DNA of 64,000 bases from an uncultured Ruminococcus sp. (GCA_902762505.1 CACWOQ010000007.1:26198-90197); one strand, 5' to 3'; shown: positions 45,101 through 53,655, counted from the stretch's first letter. The notes: generated by a model from the letters alone, not told the origin. Translations and numbers: made by a program.

Positions 45101-45776
45101 GAACAGTCTGCGCAGAAAATGGGAGGTATATCTGAAAGGCAACAATCCGAATCATCCCATTACGTTTGATTCAGAAACTGCCGAGAAAGAACGTAATTCC
45201 TTTTTCATCACGCCTGTCCACCCTCTGGTTAAACAAGCTGCGTCATATTTTGCAACAAACAAGCTTGTGTACATACATTTGGAATATCACTCTGACGAAG
45301 TCCCGGCCGGCGATTATCCGATGTCTATATACGCATGGAATTATGTCGGCATTCGTTCAAGCTTCAAGTTGGTTGCGATTTGCGAAGAGCCTATAATTGC
45401 CGCGGAGCTGCCGGAATACATTTTGACTGCAACTGCGGTTGATTACCCTTCAAAGCTGAATCAGGATTCTTGGAAAGCGCTTGAGGAACATCATATTCGT
45501 TTGTGGTCAGAAGAAAAAGCTCAACACACCGAATCTACAAAGCAAATAGCGCGTTATAAACTGGAGAGCTTAAGCAACAACTATAAAAACAGGAAAATGG
45601 TCCTGGAAAGGAAAATTGCGGAAGCCGGCGACAGCAGAATTGTTACCATGCATCAGTCAGAGTTGGAAAATGCTACGCAGCGCTACAAGCTGAAAGTGGC
45701 GGAAATTGAAGAAAAAATAGCAAAAGCAGATATACACACAACGTTGATTGCCAACGGAATAATCACCGTAAAGTAA
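42192..45776 (+). CDS. HEPN (Swt1-like) domain fused to SNF2-family helicase
   Basis: The 1194-residue protein joins two modules. Residues 10-140 form a Swt1-like HEPN domain with the RNase-type motif RNNWAH (Arg101, His106). Residues about 265-860 are an SNF2-type motor: ADSVGVGKT (293-301), DEVHH (413-417), LTATPLQ (447-453), then SEGLDYQFCD and RIEQRIGRIDRRGQG in the second lobe. The C-terminal 300 residues are helical with a coiled-coil-like end. It is 13 bp before the GHKL ATPase gene. HEPN domains often cut RNA and SNF2 motors move on double-stranded DNA, so a DNA-sensing, RNA-cutting defence protein is likely. Its start has a poor ribosome binding site; a second ATG nine codons later is possible. 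Confidence 0.88.
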   Translation: MYNDNIIFIMSDYLHKAAQALSAWLSDMLPKSGKNWWEECVLANLNYPQIELIEKKGITKLEELDLSALLRVANKSWYTMRGYAYLPTSERECIRDMIGVRNNWAHVGVELPGKDTIISDIQCLIQFFIQVNRSELVPELEQLKERVARPDALKSETRPSTTVGKAIKEQPVTESKHDDGITEKSLVYIVGNPDTKGMVFSVTQLGGTKKYEVFVEGALKTYYDGQIALANSEPEYEWVDSETMRSYLSAYQINNPSAGNLYSLNAARIDFVPYQFRPALKLIKADEPRILIADSVGVGKTIEAGLIIKELQARSDMENILIICPKPLVVDRKWENEMKRFDEEFIPLDGATLRQIISDTDRDGEWPSRYGKVIIPYSILDANTYNGNQSKHNKSFGLLQLDPAPHFDLVIIDEVHHLRNGSLEKEKAYAYKCVHYFCQHADAVVMLTATPLQTSNDDLYTLLNLLRPDVVIDKKSFEMMSRPNPYISQCAHIVRAAGENWQTEASEALNNVLTTQWGENVIASNPLFEQIRNVLKQETVTREERVKLISDIESLHSFNMMLNRTRRKDIQDFCIRRTHTLESSFTEPQRKLHDALLSFEVAALSKLHSGRGAKFMMSTIRRQAASCIFGLAPHIRDIIDRRFKQMIDDPEYDYDGDELSDSELEAFRSIAENILELADNLPEYDPKFDDVLRIIKEKQKSENNKIILFSTFRYTLYYIKRKLQDAGLRVEQIDGSVNNEDRLDYRERFELPKNNPDAIDIILFTEVGSEGLDYQFCDMMINYDLPWNPMRIEQRIGRIDRRGQGSEVVNIYNIITSDTVDADIYDRCLSRIGVFEGSIGECDEILGEIGRQIEMIAMDTDLTDEERKEKLEQIADNEVRKAQELNKLENEEKELFGFDLSNYTMSKEIQEAESPFLSPRSIQHLVEMYLNHRLEGSNYILGDGPMKTLRLSAVARSEILTDLRKLTGLRNSLRRKWEVYLKGNNPNHPITFDSETAEKERNSFFITPVHPLVKQAASYFATNKLVYIHLEYHSDEVPAGDYPMSIYAWNYVGIRSSFKLVAICEEPIIAAELPEYILTATAVDYPSKLNQDSWKALEEHHIRLWSEEKAQHTESTKQIARYKLESLSNNYKNRKMVLERKIAEAGDSRIVTMHQSELENATQRYKLKVAEIEEKIAKADIHTTLIANGIITVK

Positions 45777-45789
45777 AGAGGTATACGTT

Positions 45790-48700
45790 TTGAAAATAGC
45801 TGACAGAATCCTTCAAAATCAAGATAGAGACGGCATGCTGAGACGGTCTCTCGAACGAATAATACAGCTTTATACAGACAAATCGCATTTTGTTTACGAA
45901 TTGCTTCAAAACGCAGAAGACGCGGAAGCAACAAGCATCAGATTTGTCCAGTATTCAGACAGGCTGGAAGTTATGCATGACGGAAAATCGTTTACTACTG
46001 AGAACTTGCGGGGTTTATGTGACATAGGTCAATCTGACAAGGTGAACGATTTAAACCAAATAGGAGAATTCGGCGTTGGGTTTAAGTCGGTTTTCGGTAT
46101 TTGCGAAACAGTTCAACTGTATAGTGCTCCTCGCGAAAATGAACTGTCGGACAATTGTTATCCGTTCTCAGTAGAAATAAAGGATTTTACAATACCCATC
46201 GACATTACACCTGCCGCTATTCCGAGTGGATATACTACACTTTTTGTCTTTCCTTACAAAGTCGGTCTCCAGTTTTCCGGGTTTAAAACCATAGACGCTT
46301 TGAGCGAAGCAATTACAACACGACTCAAAAACCTGGGCGTGACAACGCTCCTTTTTATGCGCCATCTCAATCTTATAGAATACGAAATAAAGATTGACGG
46401 AAAAGAGGCGTCCGGTGAGTATTTACTTGACACCGAAATAATAAACGACCACTGTACCCGTGTTTCGGCGGTTGAATCGGAAGATGAAAAAACCGACGAG
46501 TCTCTGTCATTTATAAAATTCTCAATGCCTTTAGATTCCGATGCTCCGTCGCGAACAATCGACATTGCATTTACTATATCAAAAGACAAAGACGGAAAAA
46601 CATCATTTGTTAAGGCGAAAAACCCGTATATTTCCGTTTACTTTCCTACCGAGACGGAGAGCAAACTTGATTTTATTATACAAGGTCCGTTTCGTACAAC
46701 CCCGAACAGAAGCAGCGTCCCATATGACGAAGAAGAAAATCAGGCTCTCGCGGAAAAAGCGGCAAAGCTGCTGAGACAAAGCGTTCTTGAACTGTGTGAC
46801 AACGGGCTTCTTGACCTTAGCTTTATAAAAATACTCCCAATCAACTATGATGCATTTAATATATACCCTCTCTTTTTGCCGTTATATAAAGAGATTCAGG
46901 ACTTGCTTTCGTGTGCGAACGTTTTGCCGACTAAAGACGGCACCGGTTATACAAATGCTTTCAGGGCGATTATTGCAAGAAGCAAGGAACTGGCAGAGCT
47001 GCTGCCGAGCGATTTAATCTCGGAGTTAATCAACGACGGAAGGCATTATGAGTGGCTCCCCGTCTCGCTGACAGAAACAGGTCCATATAAAGACGTTCAT
47101 TCGTATTTTTCTAACGTACTGGGAATAAGCGTTCTTCGCCCGGAGGACTTAAAGCCCTATTTCAACAAGAATAGTAGTTTTCTTGAAGCGCGTGACAACG
47201 ACTGGCTTGTCAAGCTGTATAAACTGTATGAGACAATACCGACGAAGTTCTCCGAAACAGCTTCTGGCAATATGCTTGATGCCGTTATCGTCCGTACAGC
47301 GTCGGAATGTATAGTGGCGCCGTATCGCAAATCAACACGTTCATATATAGCGAATGTATTTCTCCCTTCGAGCAAGACTATGCTCCAAGGGGTTGAATAT
47401 GTCCATCCTTATCTATATGAAAGATGTCGTTCATTTTTTGAAAATGTGCTTCACCTGAAGGCGCCGGACCCATACGAACAGTTTACTAAATCTCTGGAAA
47501 GGCGTTATTCTGGTTCTTCGTATGAAGGCTCGTTTGATGAGCATGTTCAAGATGTTGGCAATATTGCAAGATATATTAAAAGCATCGATTACGATGATGA
47601 CCTTAAAAGAATACTCAAAAACGCGTTTTATTTAAAGTGCCGTTCGGAAAACGGTGATTGCTGGTTACGTCCGTATTCAACTGTTATCAGGTTTCCTGTT
47701 TCAAAAACCGGATTAATGTTGGAACAGTATTATAAGGGAATCGCACCGGATGTGTTTTTTGTGGATTATGAAACATATAAATCGAAAGGAGTCACATATG
47801 ATGACCTACACTCACTTGGTGTCATCGACAATATCACTTTAAATAATGACAAAACTGGCGGTTTGCAGACTGGTGATTATGGGCGTCAAACTGCATGGAG
47901 TACATATGGTGATTTTCGCTGGAAGCTCAGTATCGACAGGGTCGAGGAGGCACTTCGCTATATTACAGGACACGCTGAGAGTGGGGACGCAATAGTAAAA
48001 TCGCAGGTGATTTTCAAAATACTTCAAGAAAACATTGCAAAGCTCTCCGGAGATGTTTATTTCGGAGGAAAGACCCAAAACAGGCACGATGAGCCGGCAG
48101 AGATAATTCATATACTGAATAAAACGGGATACAACTCAAAACTTGCGGGCTGGAACGGAAAATGGCTTTACACAAAGTCAATGGAACTGGTTTCCCACAA
48201 GGATATATCAAAATATGACTTGAATACCGCGGTATACGGAAATGTAATACCAGATACCAATTTGTATGAACTCATCGGGTTTAAAAAAGACGAGCAAGAC
48301 CAGCACGAGGCCTTCGTCAAGGATTATAATGCCCTATCTAAAGAAAAGAAGCAATTCTTCTTTGAGACAGAATTAAAAAACCGTTTTAATATTACGCTGG
48401 AACAGCTTAGTCGCGAATATGTGAGCTTTTCACACTGGAGAGATTCAAATACTCAATATGAAGGAGTTCAAACCGAAGTTGATGATTTTGAATTCCCAAC
48501 AGCCCCGGTCAAAAACTGGGATGCGCTGAGAAAGCACGCTGCTCAAATATTGTCTTACGCAAGCCCCACAGTATATGCCCCCGTAGTTCGTAGCGTACGT
48601 GTCAGCCGGAATAACGATGATGTTCGTGCATATCTTAAAAACATGTATCGAATCAACTCATCAAACCGATATGCATGTCAACTGTGCCATAAACCGTTTT

Positions 48701-49230
48701 CAAACAGTATGGAAATGAGTCAGTTGGAGCAAAAGCCGGACGTAGAGCTTGACCCGATGAACATCTGCCTTTGCCCAAATTGCGCCGCAAGATTCAGAAT
48801 GCTGAGAAATGATGAGTACAAGTTTAATCAGCTGATTAAAGCCATACTTGACACGTCGGAGACTGATATTGACGTCAATGACCACGTCTCGGTTTCTGTT
48901 GGTGATTATGACCTTTGGTTTACGCCTGTCCATATAGCCGAAATAATAGAATTGATTAAACTTAAAAAGAAGGCGAATGAAAAAGATAACGCAACGTCTC
49001 AAAAAGAAACTAAAGGAACCAATGATGGACCTTCGAGCGATGTCAGAGCATATAAAGAACTGATTGGCAAAAAGGTTTATCATAGTCCGTCAAACAGTTA
49101 TGCATATGTTATCCAGTGCGAAAATAACTGGGTTTATTTGAGATTTGAAACAGGTGAAAGAGCCGGAGATATAGTTAAGTATGATTTAAATATGTGCCTG
49201 AAAAATAACTATATCACAGTTGTTGGTTGA
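45790..49230 (+). CDS. Sacsin-like GHKL ATPase with C-terminal zinc-finger (HNH-like) domain
   Basis: It uses a TTG start with AAAGAGG upstream. The 1146-residue protein begins with a GHKL fold like the sacsin repeat ATPase: N-box ELLQNAEDAEA (Asn41), HDGKSF (Asp64, Gly66 region) and GEFGVGFKSVF (92-102). A long middle region has no motif I recognise. Near 962-996 CQLC and CLCPNC pairs enclose a treble-clef or HNH-like finger; the catalytic HNH residues are not certain. The last 60 residues (KKVYHSPSNSYAYVIQCENNWVYL) look like a small SH3-like barrel. It is the second gene of the repeat-bounded cassette and very likely acts with the HEPN-SNF2 protein. Confidence 0.85.
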   Translation: MKIADRILQNQDRDGMLRRSLERIIQLYTDKSHFVYELLQNAEDAEATSIRFVQYSDRLEVMHDGKSFTTENLRGLCDIGQSDKVNDLNQIGEFGVGFKSVFGICETVQLYSAPRENELSDNCYPFSVEIKDFTIPIDITPAAIPSGYTTLFVFPYKVGLQFSGFKTIDALSEAITTRLKNLGVTTLLFMRHLNLIEYEIKIDGKEASGEYLLDTEIINDHCTRVSAVESEDEKTDESLSFIKFSMPLDSDAPSRTIDIAFTISKDKDGKTSFVKAKNPYISVYFPTETESKLDFIIQGPFRTTPNRSSVPYDEEENQALAEKAAKLLRQSVLELCDNGLLDLSFIKILPINYDAFNIYPLFLPLYKEIQDLLSCANVLPTKDGTGYTNAFRAIIARSKELAELLPSDLISELINDGRHYEWLPVSLTETGPYKDVHSYFSNVLGISVLRPEDLKPYFNKNSSFLEARDNDWLVKLYKLYETIPTKFSETASGNMLDAVIVRTASECIVAPYRKSTRSYIANVFLPSSKTMLQGVEYVHPYLYERCRSFFENVLHLKAPDPYEQFTKSLERRYSGSSYEGSFDEHVQDVGNIARYIKSIDYDDDLKRILKNAFYLKCRSENGDCWLRPYSTVIRFPVSKTGLMLEQYYKGIAPDVFFVDYETYKSKGVTYDDLHSLGVIDNITLNNDKTGGLQTGDYGRQTAWSTYGDFRWKLSIDRVEEALRYITGHAESGDAIVKSQVIFKILQENIAKLSGDVYFGGKTQNRHDEPAEIIHILNKTGYNSKLAGWNGKWLYTKSMELVSHKDISKYDLNTAVYGNVIPDTNLYELIGFKKDEQDQHEAFVKDYNALSKEKKQFFFETELKNRFNITLEQLSREYVSFSHWRDSNTQYEGVQTEVDDFEFPTAPVKNWDALRKHAAQILSYASPTVYAPVVRSVRVSRNNDDVRAYLKNMYRINSSNRYACQLCHKPFSNSMEMSQLEQKPDVELDPMNICLCPNCAARFRMLRNDEYKFNQLIKAILDTSETDIDVNDHVSVSVGDYDLWFTPVHIAEIIELIKLKKKANEKDNATSQKETKGTNDGPSSDVRAYKELIGKKVYHSPSNSYAYVIQCENNWVYLRFETGERAGDIVKYDLNMCLKNNYITVVG

Positions 49231-49269
49231 CGCTGTTGTGATATCGGCACAATTAATACTTTTTGATAT

Positions 49270-50535
49270 TTAGGCTCTTTTGCGAATTTCATAACAAGAC
49301 CAGTGAAGTAAATACCTAAAGTCATAGGCGGAGAGTCTATGACTTTTATATTCGGAGTTATATATCAAAGAGATATCAGATGAAGAAGATATACATATCG
49401 TAAGAAGAGGATATATGTATAGATGTGCAGGGATGTAATTACGGGCTGCGCCGTGGAGCGGTACGGCGTCGTGTGCTGCGGCAGTGTTTTTAGGCCGATA
49501 CGACGGCTGCCGTGCGGTTTCCGAGTCAAGGAAGTGTTTCTTTGCCGCCTTGATTAGGCGCTCTGCGATTACGTCCGGCATTCTCTCAGCTGACGCCTGC
49601 ATCGTCCAGGGCATAACGTCTCTTGCTCTGAGCATGTCTATACCTTCATAGCGGCAGAGATATATACCGTTATCCCTGAGCATGGAAAAAAGACCGGCTG
49701 TGTTACGGTCCGGTTTGGCTTCGCCTCTAATGATTTTGCACAGAGCGTCAACGCGTTTGTTGACGGTGCTCTCACGCATCTTCAGGTGTTTTTCTTTAAG
49801 CAGCATACGCGCAGTGCGTATAAGCGTTTTCAACGGCAGAATCCTGCCTCCGCGCTCGAAAATATCGAGTGACGCATTATATATCTCCACCCATATCGCG
49901 GGATATTTAAGCACCATGTCCGCGGTGTATTTGCTTGTAATTTCCTTTGCGGTCGCATTCTTTTTGCACTCTGCCTCTATCCGTACCGTTGGCGGCAGTA
50001 TGTCGTGTACCTCCCGCGGCAGCGCAGGGTCTTCGTTTTTGACGTACGCTTTCACAAGGTCGCCTTTGGAATATTCCACATAGTCTGACTGGTTGTCTTC
50101 CTCATCTCCGTACACTATATGCTTTATACGCCCGGCGTCCGGTGAGGTGCTCAGCGCTGATATGAAACTGTGAGCTTTATCCATGGTATCGAATTCAAGC
50201 GTGCGAAATATATCTATTCTTGAAATCATTGCCGACGCTATGCGATACGTTTTGCCCGTCACGGCAAAAATCTCACGCTCGACCGTGTCGCGGATTATCG
50301 GGTACTGATGATACTCGTACGGGAAGGCGTTGCAGCCGTTGGCGAGTCTGCTCGCCGAGAATTCCGCGGTAAGAACGTGGGCTTTCGGAACGTATGTAAA
50401 CCGCACGTCCTTGCGTTTGCAGAAATACATCTCCTCGCCCTTCCGCTGCCATAATTCGCTGTCCATACTGAAATATATGTGCTTAAAATATATCCGCACA
50501 GTATCAACGCTTAAATCCGTTTTTATCCGATACAC
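49270..50535 (-). CDS. Replication-initiation-like protein (phage gene II/X type)
   Basis: The start is GTG at 50535. The 421-residue protein resembles the phage/plasmid replication 'CRI' group: an N-terminal catalytic-type region (YFKHIYFSMDSEL; SASRLANGCNAFPYEYHQYP; MISRIDIFRTLEF) and a helical C-terminal half (TLIRTARMLLKEKHLKMRESTVNKRV). The family call is moderate. The last 28 or so residues are read through the 39-bp hairpin repeat, so the natural end of the gene was probably altered when the neighbouring cassette arrived. An exact TCTGTCATAAT motif lies 32 bp upstream. Confidence 0.55.
   Translation of the reverse strand: MYRIKTDLSVDTVRIYFKHIYFSMDSELWQRKGEEMYFCKRKDVRFTYVPKAHVLTAEFSASRLANGCNAFPYEYHQYPIIRDTVEREIFAVTGKTYRIASAMISRIDIFRTLEFDTMDKAHSFISALSTSPDAGRIKHIVYGDEEDNQSDYVEYSKGDLVKAYVKNEDPALPREVHDILPPTVRIEAECKKNATAKEITSKYTADMVLKYPAIWVEIYNASLDIFERGGRILPLKTLIRTARMLLKEKHLKMRESTVNKRVDALCKIIRGEAKPDRNTAGLFSMLRDNGIYLCRYEGIDMLRARDVMPWTMQASAERMPDVIAERLIKAAKKHFLDSETARQPSYRPKNTAAAHDAVPLHGAARNYIPAHLYIYPLLTICISSSSDISLIYNSEYKSHRLSAYDFRYLLHWSCYEIRKRA
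49317..49355. repeat. 39-bp hairpin direct repeat, right copy
   Basis: Identical to 41909-41947. It lies inside the 3' end of the replication-like gene and 86 bp after the GHKL ATPase stop, which makes it the likely terminator of the cassette. Confidence 0.88.
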
Positions 50536-50566
50536 GTCCCATCGCCCCTTTTTTCGGTTTGATGGG

Positions 50567-50577
50567 ATTATGACAGA
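50567..50577 (-). promoter_or_regulatory. Element-wide motif TCTGTCATAAT, copy 5
   Basis: Exact copy on the minus strand, 32 bp before the replication-like gene. TTGTGC lies 18 bp upstream of CATAAT, so it could be the -10 part of a promoter. Confidence 0.55.
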
Positions 50578-50702
50578 AAAATTTTTTCTTGCACAAATGC
50601 TCGCGGAGAGCCGTTTACCGCGCTCTTTGCCTAAAAGGGCGGAATCAGAAAAAAGAAAAACGGCCTTTCAAATCATGAAAGACCGGGTAGATTAAACGGA
50701 CT

Positions 50703-50778
50703 TTTGACCTTATGTTCAACTTAAGGTCAAAGTGGCGTTACAACGGATTTTTGACACTAAGTAGTATTTAGGGTCAAA
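50703..50778. repeat. Two related inverted repeats between the replication-like and Fic genes
   Basis: TTTGACCTTA-N9-TAAGGTCAAA (50703-50731) and TTTGACACTA-N9-TAGGGTCAAA (50750-50778) share the same arms and the same 9-base loop, 47 bp apart. They could be protein-binding sites at an origin, or terminators of the Fic gene. Confidence 0.65.
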
Positions 50779-50790
50779 CTCGTTTCATTT

Positions 50791-51837
50791 TCAGTTTTTG
50801 ATATATCTTGTGGCTCTGCCGGAGCCGATTTTTCTTATTGCGCCGTCTCGAATCATTCTGCCGAGGACGGCTTCGACCGTGCTCGGGCTCACGTCCTTCA
50901 ATACGCCGCATATATCGGTCTTTGATACCGGCACAAGCGAGTTGAGCACAGTCTGCTCTATCCTCATGTTTTTCGGAATGGCTTTACCGTTTACAGCCGA
51001 AAAGCGCGTGTTCAGCTCCTTGTAGCACATATACAGAGTTGAAAGGAAGTTTTCAATAAAGGGGATGCAGTCGTTTGAATTTTCGTGCCAGCCGTCGGAC
51101 GACCTTTGCAGCGCGTCATAGTACTGATATTTGTATTTGTTTATTTGCTCCTCAAAAGATACGTACCTGACGATATCATACCCGCTTTTGTAAAGCAGCA
51201 GAAGCGTGAGCAGTCTTGACAGTCTGCCGTTTCCGTCCTTGAAAGGATGTATGCAGAGAAAATCGAGAATCACGCACGGGATAAGCAGCAGCGGCTCGAT
51301 TCCGGAATCGGATGCGGCGTCGGAATACGCAAGCAAAAGCTGCTCCATCGCAGCGGGAACCTCGTCCGCCGGGACCGGTCTGAATCTGACGCGCCGACTT
51401 CCGCTCGAATCCTCCTCTATTATCAGATTGTTATCCGTTTTGTATTTACCGCCGTATTCATATCCCGCGTGTTCATACATCTTCCTGCGCATAAGAAGAA
51501 CGGTGTCTTCGTTGAAGCTCATGTTCTGCCATCCGAGATGAATATCGTTCAGAACGTCTCTGTATCCGGCGATTTCAGCTTCGCTGTGGTTCCGAGGAGC
51601 GCTGTTATGTTCAACGATTTCGGAAATTCTCTCGTCGCTTGTGATAATTCCCTCTATGGCGTTTGAGCTCTTTACGGACTGAACCTTTGCGATTGACCGT
51701 AAAGATTCAAACAGAGACGCGTTATCGGCGCGCCTGATATCCGACGTGGCTTTCAGAGATGATATTCCCGACGCCAAAGAGAACAGTCTCGCCGGTATCA
51801 TTCCGTCCGCAAGAAAAGAATAATCGAATTTTCTCAT
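50791..51837 (-). CDS. Fic family AMPylase-type protein with winged helix
   Basis: The 348-residue protein has a complete Fic motif HPFKDGNGRLSR (about 197-208) and an N-terminal inhibitory-helix motif SNAIEG (about 60-65), which makes it a class II, self-inhibited Fic enzyme. The C-terminal 70 residues form a winged helix (NSLVPVSKTDICGVLKDVSPSTVEAVLGRMIRDGAI). Fic proteins transfer AMP to target hydroxyls. This Fic plus winged-helix architecture is common on mobile elements and may self-regulate. It has its own promoter with repeated TTATATGCA sites that are candidate operators. Confidence 0.88.
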   Translation of the reverse strand: MRKFDYSFLADGMIPARLFSLASGISSLKATSDIRRADNASLFESLRSIAKVQSVKSSNAIEGIITSDERISEIVEHNSAPRNHSEAEIAGYRDVLNDIHLGWQNMSFNEDTVLLMRRKMYEHAGYEYGGKYKTDNNLIIEEDSSGSRRVRFRPVPADEVPAAMEQLLLAYSDAASDSGIEPLLLIPCVILDFLCIHPFKDGNGRLSRLLTLLLLYKSGYDIVRYVSFEEQINKYKYQYYDALQRSSDGWHENSNDCIPFIENFLSTLYMCYKELNTRFSAVNGKAIPKNMRIEQTVLNSLVPVSKTDICGVLKDVSPSTVEAVLGRMIRDGAIRKIGSGRATRYIKN

Positions 51838-51859
51838 ATATCCACCTCTTTCTGCACAT

Positions 51860-51900
51860 ATTATATCATATTATATGCAGATTGTCAAGTGTTATATGCA
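51860..51900 (-). promoter_or_regulatory. Fic gene promoter with direct-repeat operator
   Basis: TTGACA (51888-51883), 17 bp, TATAAT (51865-51860) on the minus strand. TTATATGCA occurs at 51871-51879 and 51892-51900, 21 bp apart (two helical turns), around the -35 box. Confidence 0.75.
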
Positions 51901-52037
51901 TATAGAACGGAGCAATATGTGCAGATAATAACGTTCCGATTGATATCAAACGCTTGAACTAAGCCGATAAGTGCAGAATAGTGTAAGAACTGTTGAATTA
52001 TTCGTGTATTTTAGTGTAAAAAAACGCTTAAATACGG

Positions 52038-52066
52038 TTGACTTTTACACGAATATGTGATACAAT
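52038..52066 (+). promoter_or_regulatory. Promoter of the DUF4143 ATPase gene
   Basis: TTGACT (52038-52043), 17 bp, TACAAT (52061-52066). ATTCGTGTA near 52000 and TACACGAAT in the spacer form an inverted pair. Confidence 0.65.
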
Positions 52067-52095
52067 AGCCTCAGATGTAAAAGGAGGTAAAAACG

Positions 52096-53391
52096 ATGTA
52101 TCGAAAAATCAGCATGTATCTTGATGAATGGAAGAACAGTCCGCACCGCAAGCCTCTGATACTGCAGGGTGCAAGACAGGTCGGAAAGACTTTTACCGTC
52201 CTTGAATTTGGCAGAACAAGATATGATAACGTTGCGTATTTCAATTTTGAAATGAATCCGATGCTCGGAAGAACGTTTGACGGTGACATAAGCCCGGATT
52301 ATCTGGTACCGGTTCTTTCCCATATATGCGGGCAAACGATAGTCCGTGAACGTACGCTCATCGTATTCGATGAGGTTCAGCTTTGCGAAAGGGCGCTGAC
52401 GTCGCTCAAATACTTTTATGAAAACGCGCCCGGGTATCATATTATTGCGCTCGGAAGCTTGCTCGGTGTGGCGGTAAACCGCGCAAATTTTTCATTCCCC
52501 GTCGGCAAAGTCGATATGAAAACCATGTACCCGATGGATATTGAAGAATTCATGCTTGCCCTGGGTGAAGATATGCTTGTTGAAAGAATCAGGGAATACT
52601 TTGATACGCACTCTCCGATGCCCGATGCGCTTCATGACTCTGCAATGAGGCTTTACCGTGAATATCTTGTTGTGGGCGGAATGCCCGAATGCGTTTCGCA
52701 GTATGCCGCAACAAAGGATTTCATACTTGTACGGACCATACAGGAAAATATTCTTGCGGCGTATCTGAACGATATGAGCAAGTACAATAATCTTAACGAG
52801 ATAAAAAAGACGCGCCTTGCTTATGAGAATATTACGGTCCAGCTTTCAAAGAAGAACACGAGATTCCAGTATAAGCTCATAAAAACGGGAGCACGCGCCG
52901 CAGAATTTGAAAATGCGATTGAGTGGCTGGCCCTTTCCGGAATCGCATGCAGGGTTTACAAAGCGGAGCAAATTAAAAAGCCGCTTGAAAACTACAAAGA
53001 TATCGACGCGTTTAAAATATACGTGTCCGATATCGGTTTGCTTTGCGCAAAGAAGCAGCTTTTTTCTGACGATATCCTTTATATGTCCGACGAGCTTGAT
53101 GATTTCAAGGGCGGAATGGTTGAGAACTACGTCAATTTCCATTTGACGGCTAAGGGCTATATGACGTATTACTGGGAGTCGGAGAGAGGCGCCGAAGTCG
53201 ACTTCGTGATTCAAAGAGAAGGAAGAATCATACCGGTTGAGGTCAAATCCGCTGATAATACGCGCGCCAAAAGTCTGAAGATATATATGGACACTTATTC
53301 ACCGGATTACGCGATAAAGCTGTCTGCAAAGAACTTCGGCTTTGAGAATAACATAATGACGGTACCGCTGTACGCGGTGTTCTGTATTTGA
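52096..53391 (+). CDS. AAA ATPase with DUF4143 C-terminal domain
   Basis: The 431-residue protein starts after AAAAGGAGG. It has Walker A LILQGARQVGKTFTV (about 21-35), Walker B TLIVFDEVQLCERA (about 89-102), LGSLLGVAV (sensor 1, about 118-126) and the DUF4143 region with EVDFVIQREGRIIPVEVKSAD (about 366-386), a PD-(D/E)xK-like nuclease fold. The family is widespread and often repeated in gut bacteria; its role is unclear. It is monocistronic, with its own promoter and terminator. Confidence 0.88.
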   Translation: MYRKISMYLDEWKNSPHRKPLILQGARQVGKTFTVLEFGRTRYDNVAYFNFEMNPMLGRTFDGDISPDYLVPVLSHICGQTIVRERTLIVFDEVQLCERALTSLKYFYENAPGYHIIALGSLLGVAVNRANFSFPVGKVDMKTMYPMDIEEFMLALGEDMLVERIREYFDTHSPMPDALHDSAMRLYREYLVVGGMPECVSQYAATKDFILVRTIQENILAAYLNDMSKYNNLNEIKKTRLAYENITVQLSKKNTRFQYKLIKTGARAAEFENAIEWLALSGIACRVYKAEQIKKPLENYKDIDAFKIYVSDIGLLCAKKQLFSDDILYMSDELDDFKGGMVENYVNFHLTAKGYMTYYWESERGAEVDFVIQREGRIIPVEVKSADNTRAKSLKIYMDTYSPDYAIKLSAKNFGFENNIMTVPLYAVFCI

Positions 53392-53424
53392 CGGCGCGGG
53401 GTTGCGTTGATACAGCCGAATCAA

Positions 53425-53475
53425 AATAGCGGTTTATACCATCCATTTATGGTGGTGTAAACCGTTATTTTTGTT
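53425..53475 (+). terminator. Terminator of the DUF4143 gene
   Basis: AATAGCGGTTTATACCA pairs with TGGTGGTGTAAACCGTTATT with one bulge, followed by TTTGTTTTT. Confidence 0.8.
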
Positions 53476-53545
53476 TTTGCCGTTTTATCGCGCGAGGAAA
53501 ACTGACATAATGGTTATGAAATCGAGATGAAAGGAGTAAAAAGCC

Positions 53546-53614
53546 GTGAGAAAAAAACTCTCATACAGCCGGCGCCGTTTGCGTGCGCCGGGACGCCTCA
53601 AGGGAAGCGTTTGA
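53546..53614 (+). CDS. Possible 22-residue basic peptide before a terminator
   Basis: GTG with AAAGGAG at good spacing opens a 22-codon frame, MRKKLSYSRRRLRAPGRLKG plus SV, which is very basic. A hairpin GGCGC/GCGCC lies inside it and a perfect terminator starts 2 bp after its stop. It could be a real small peptide or the leader of an attenuator, but only one copy is seen and no homology is known. Confidence 0.3.
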   Translation: MRKKLSYSRRRLRAPGRLKGSV

Positions 53615-53615
53615 A

Positions 53616-53655
53616 AAGCGGGACATCTGTCGGGTTAACCGTCCCGCTTGTTTTT
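53616..53655 (+). terminator. Terminator after the small basic reading frame
   Basis: AAGCGGGAC/GTCCCGCTT stem (53616-53624, 53641-53649), followed by GTTTTT. Confidence 0.8.

Noticed and set aside
42192..49230. DISARM, Druantia or BREX
   Set aside because: No drmA/B-type DUF1998 genes, DruE, BrxL, PglZ or PLD gene is present; the domain set does not fit.
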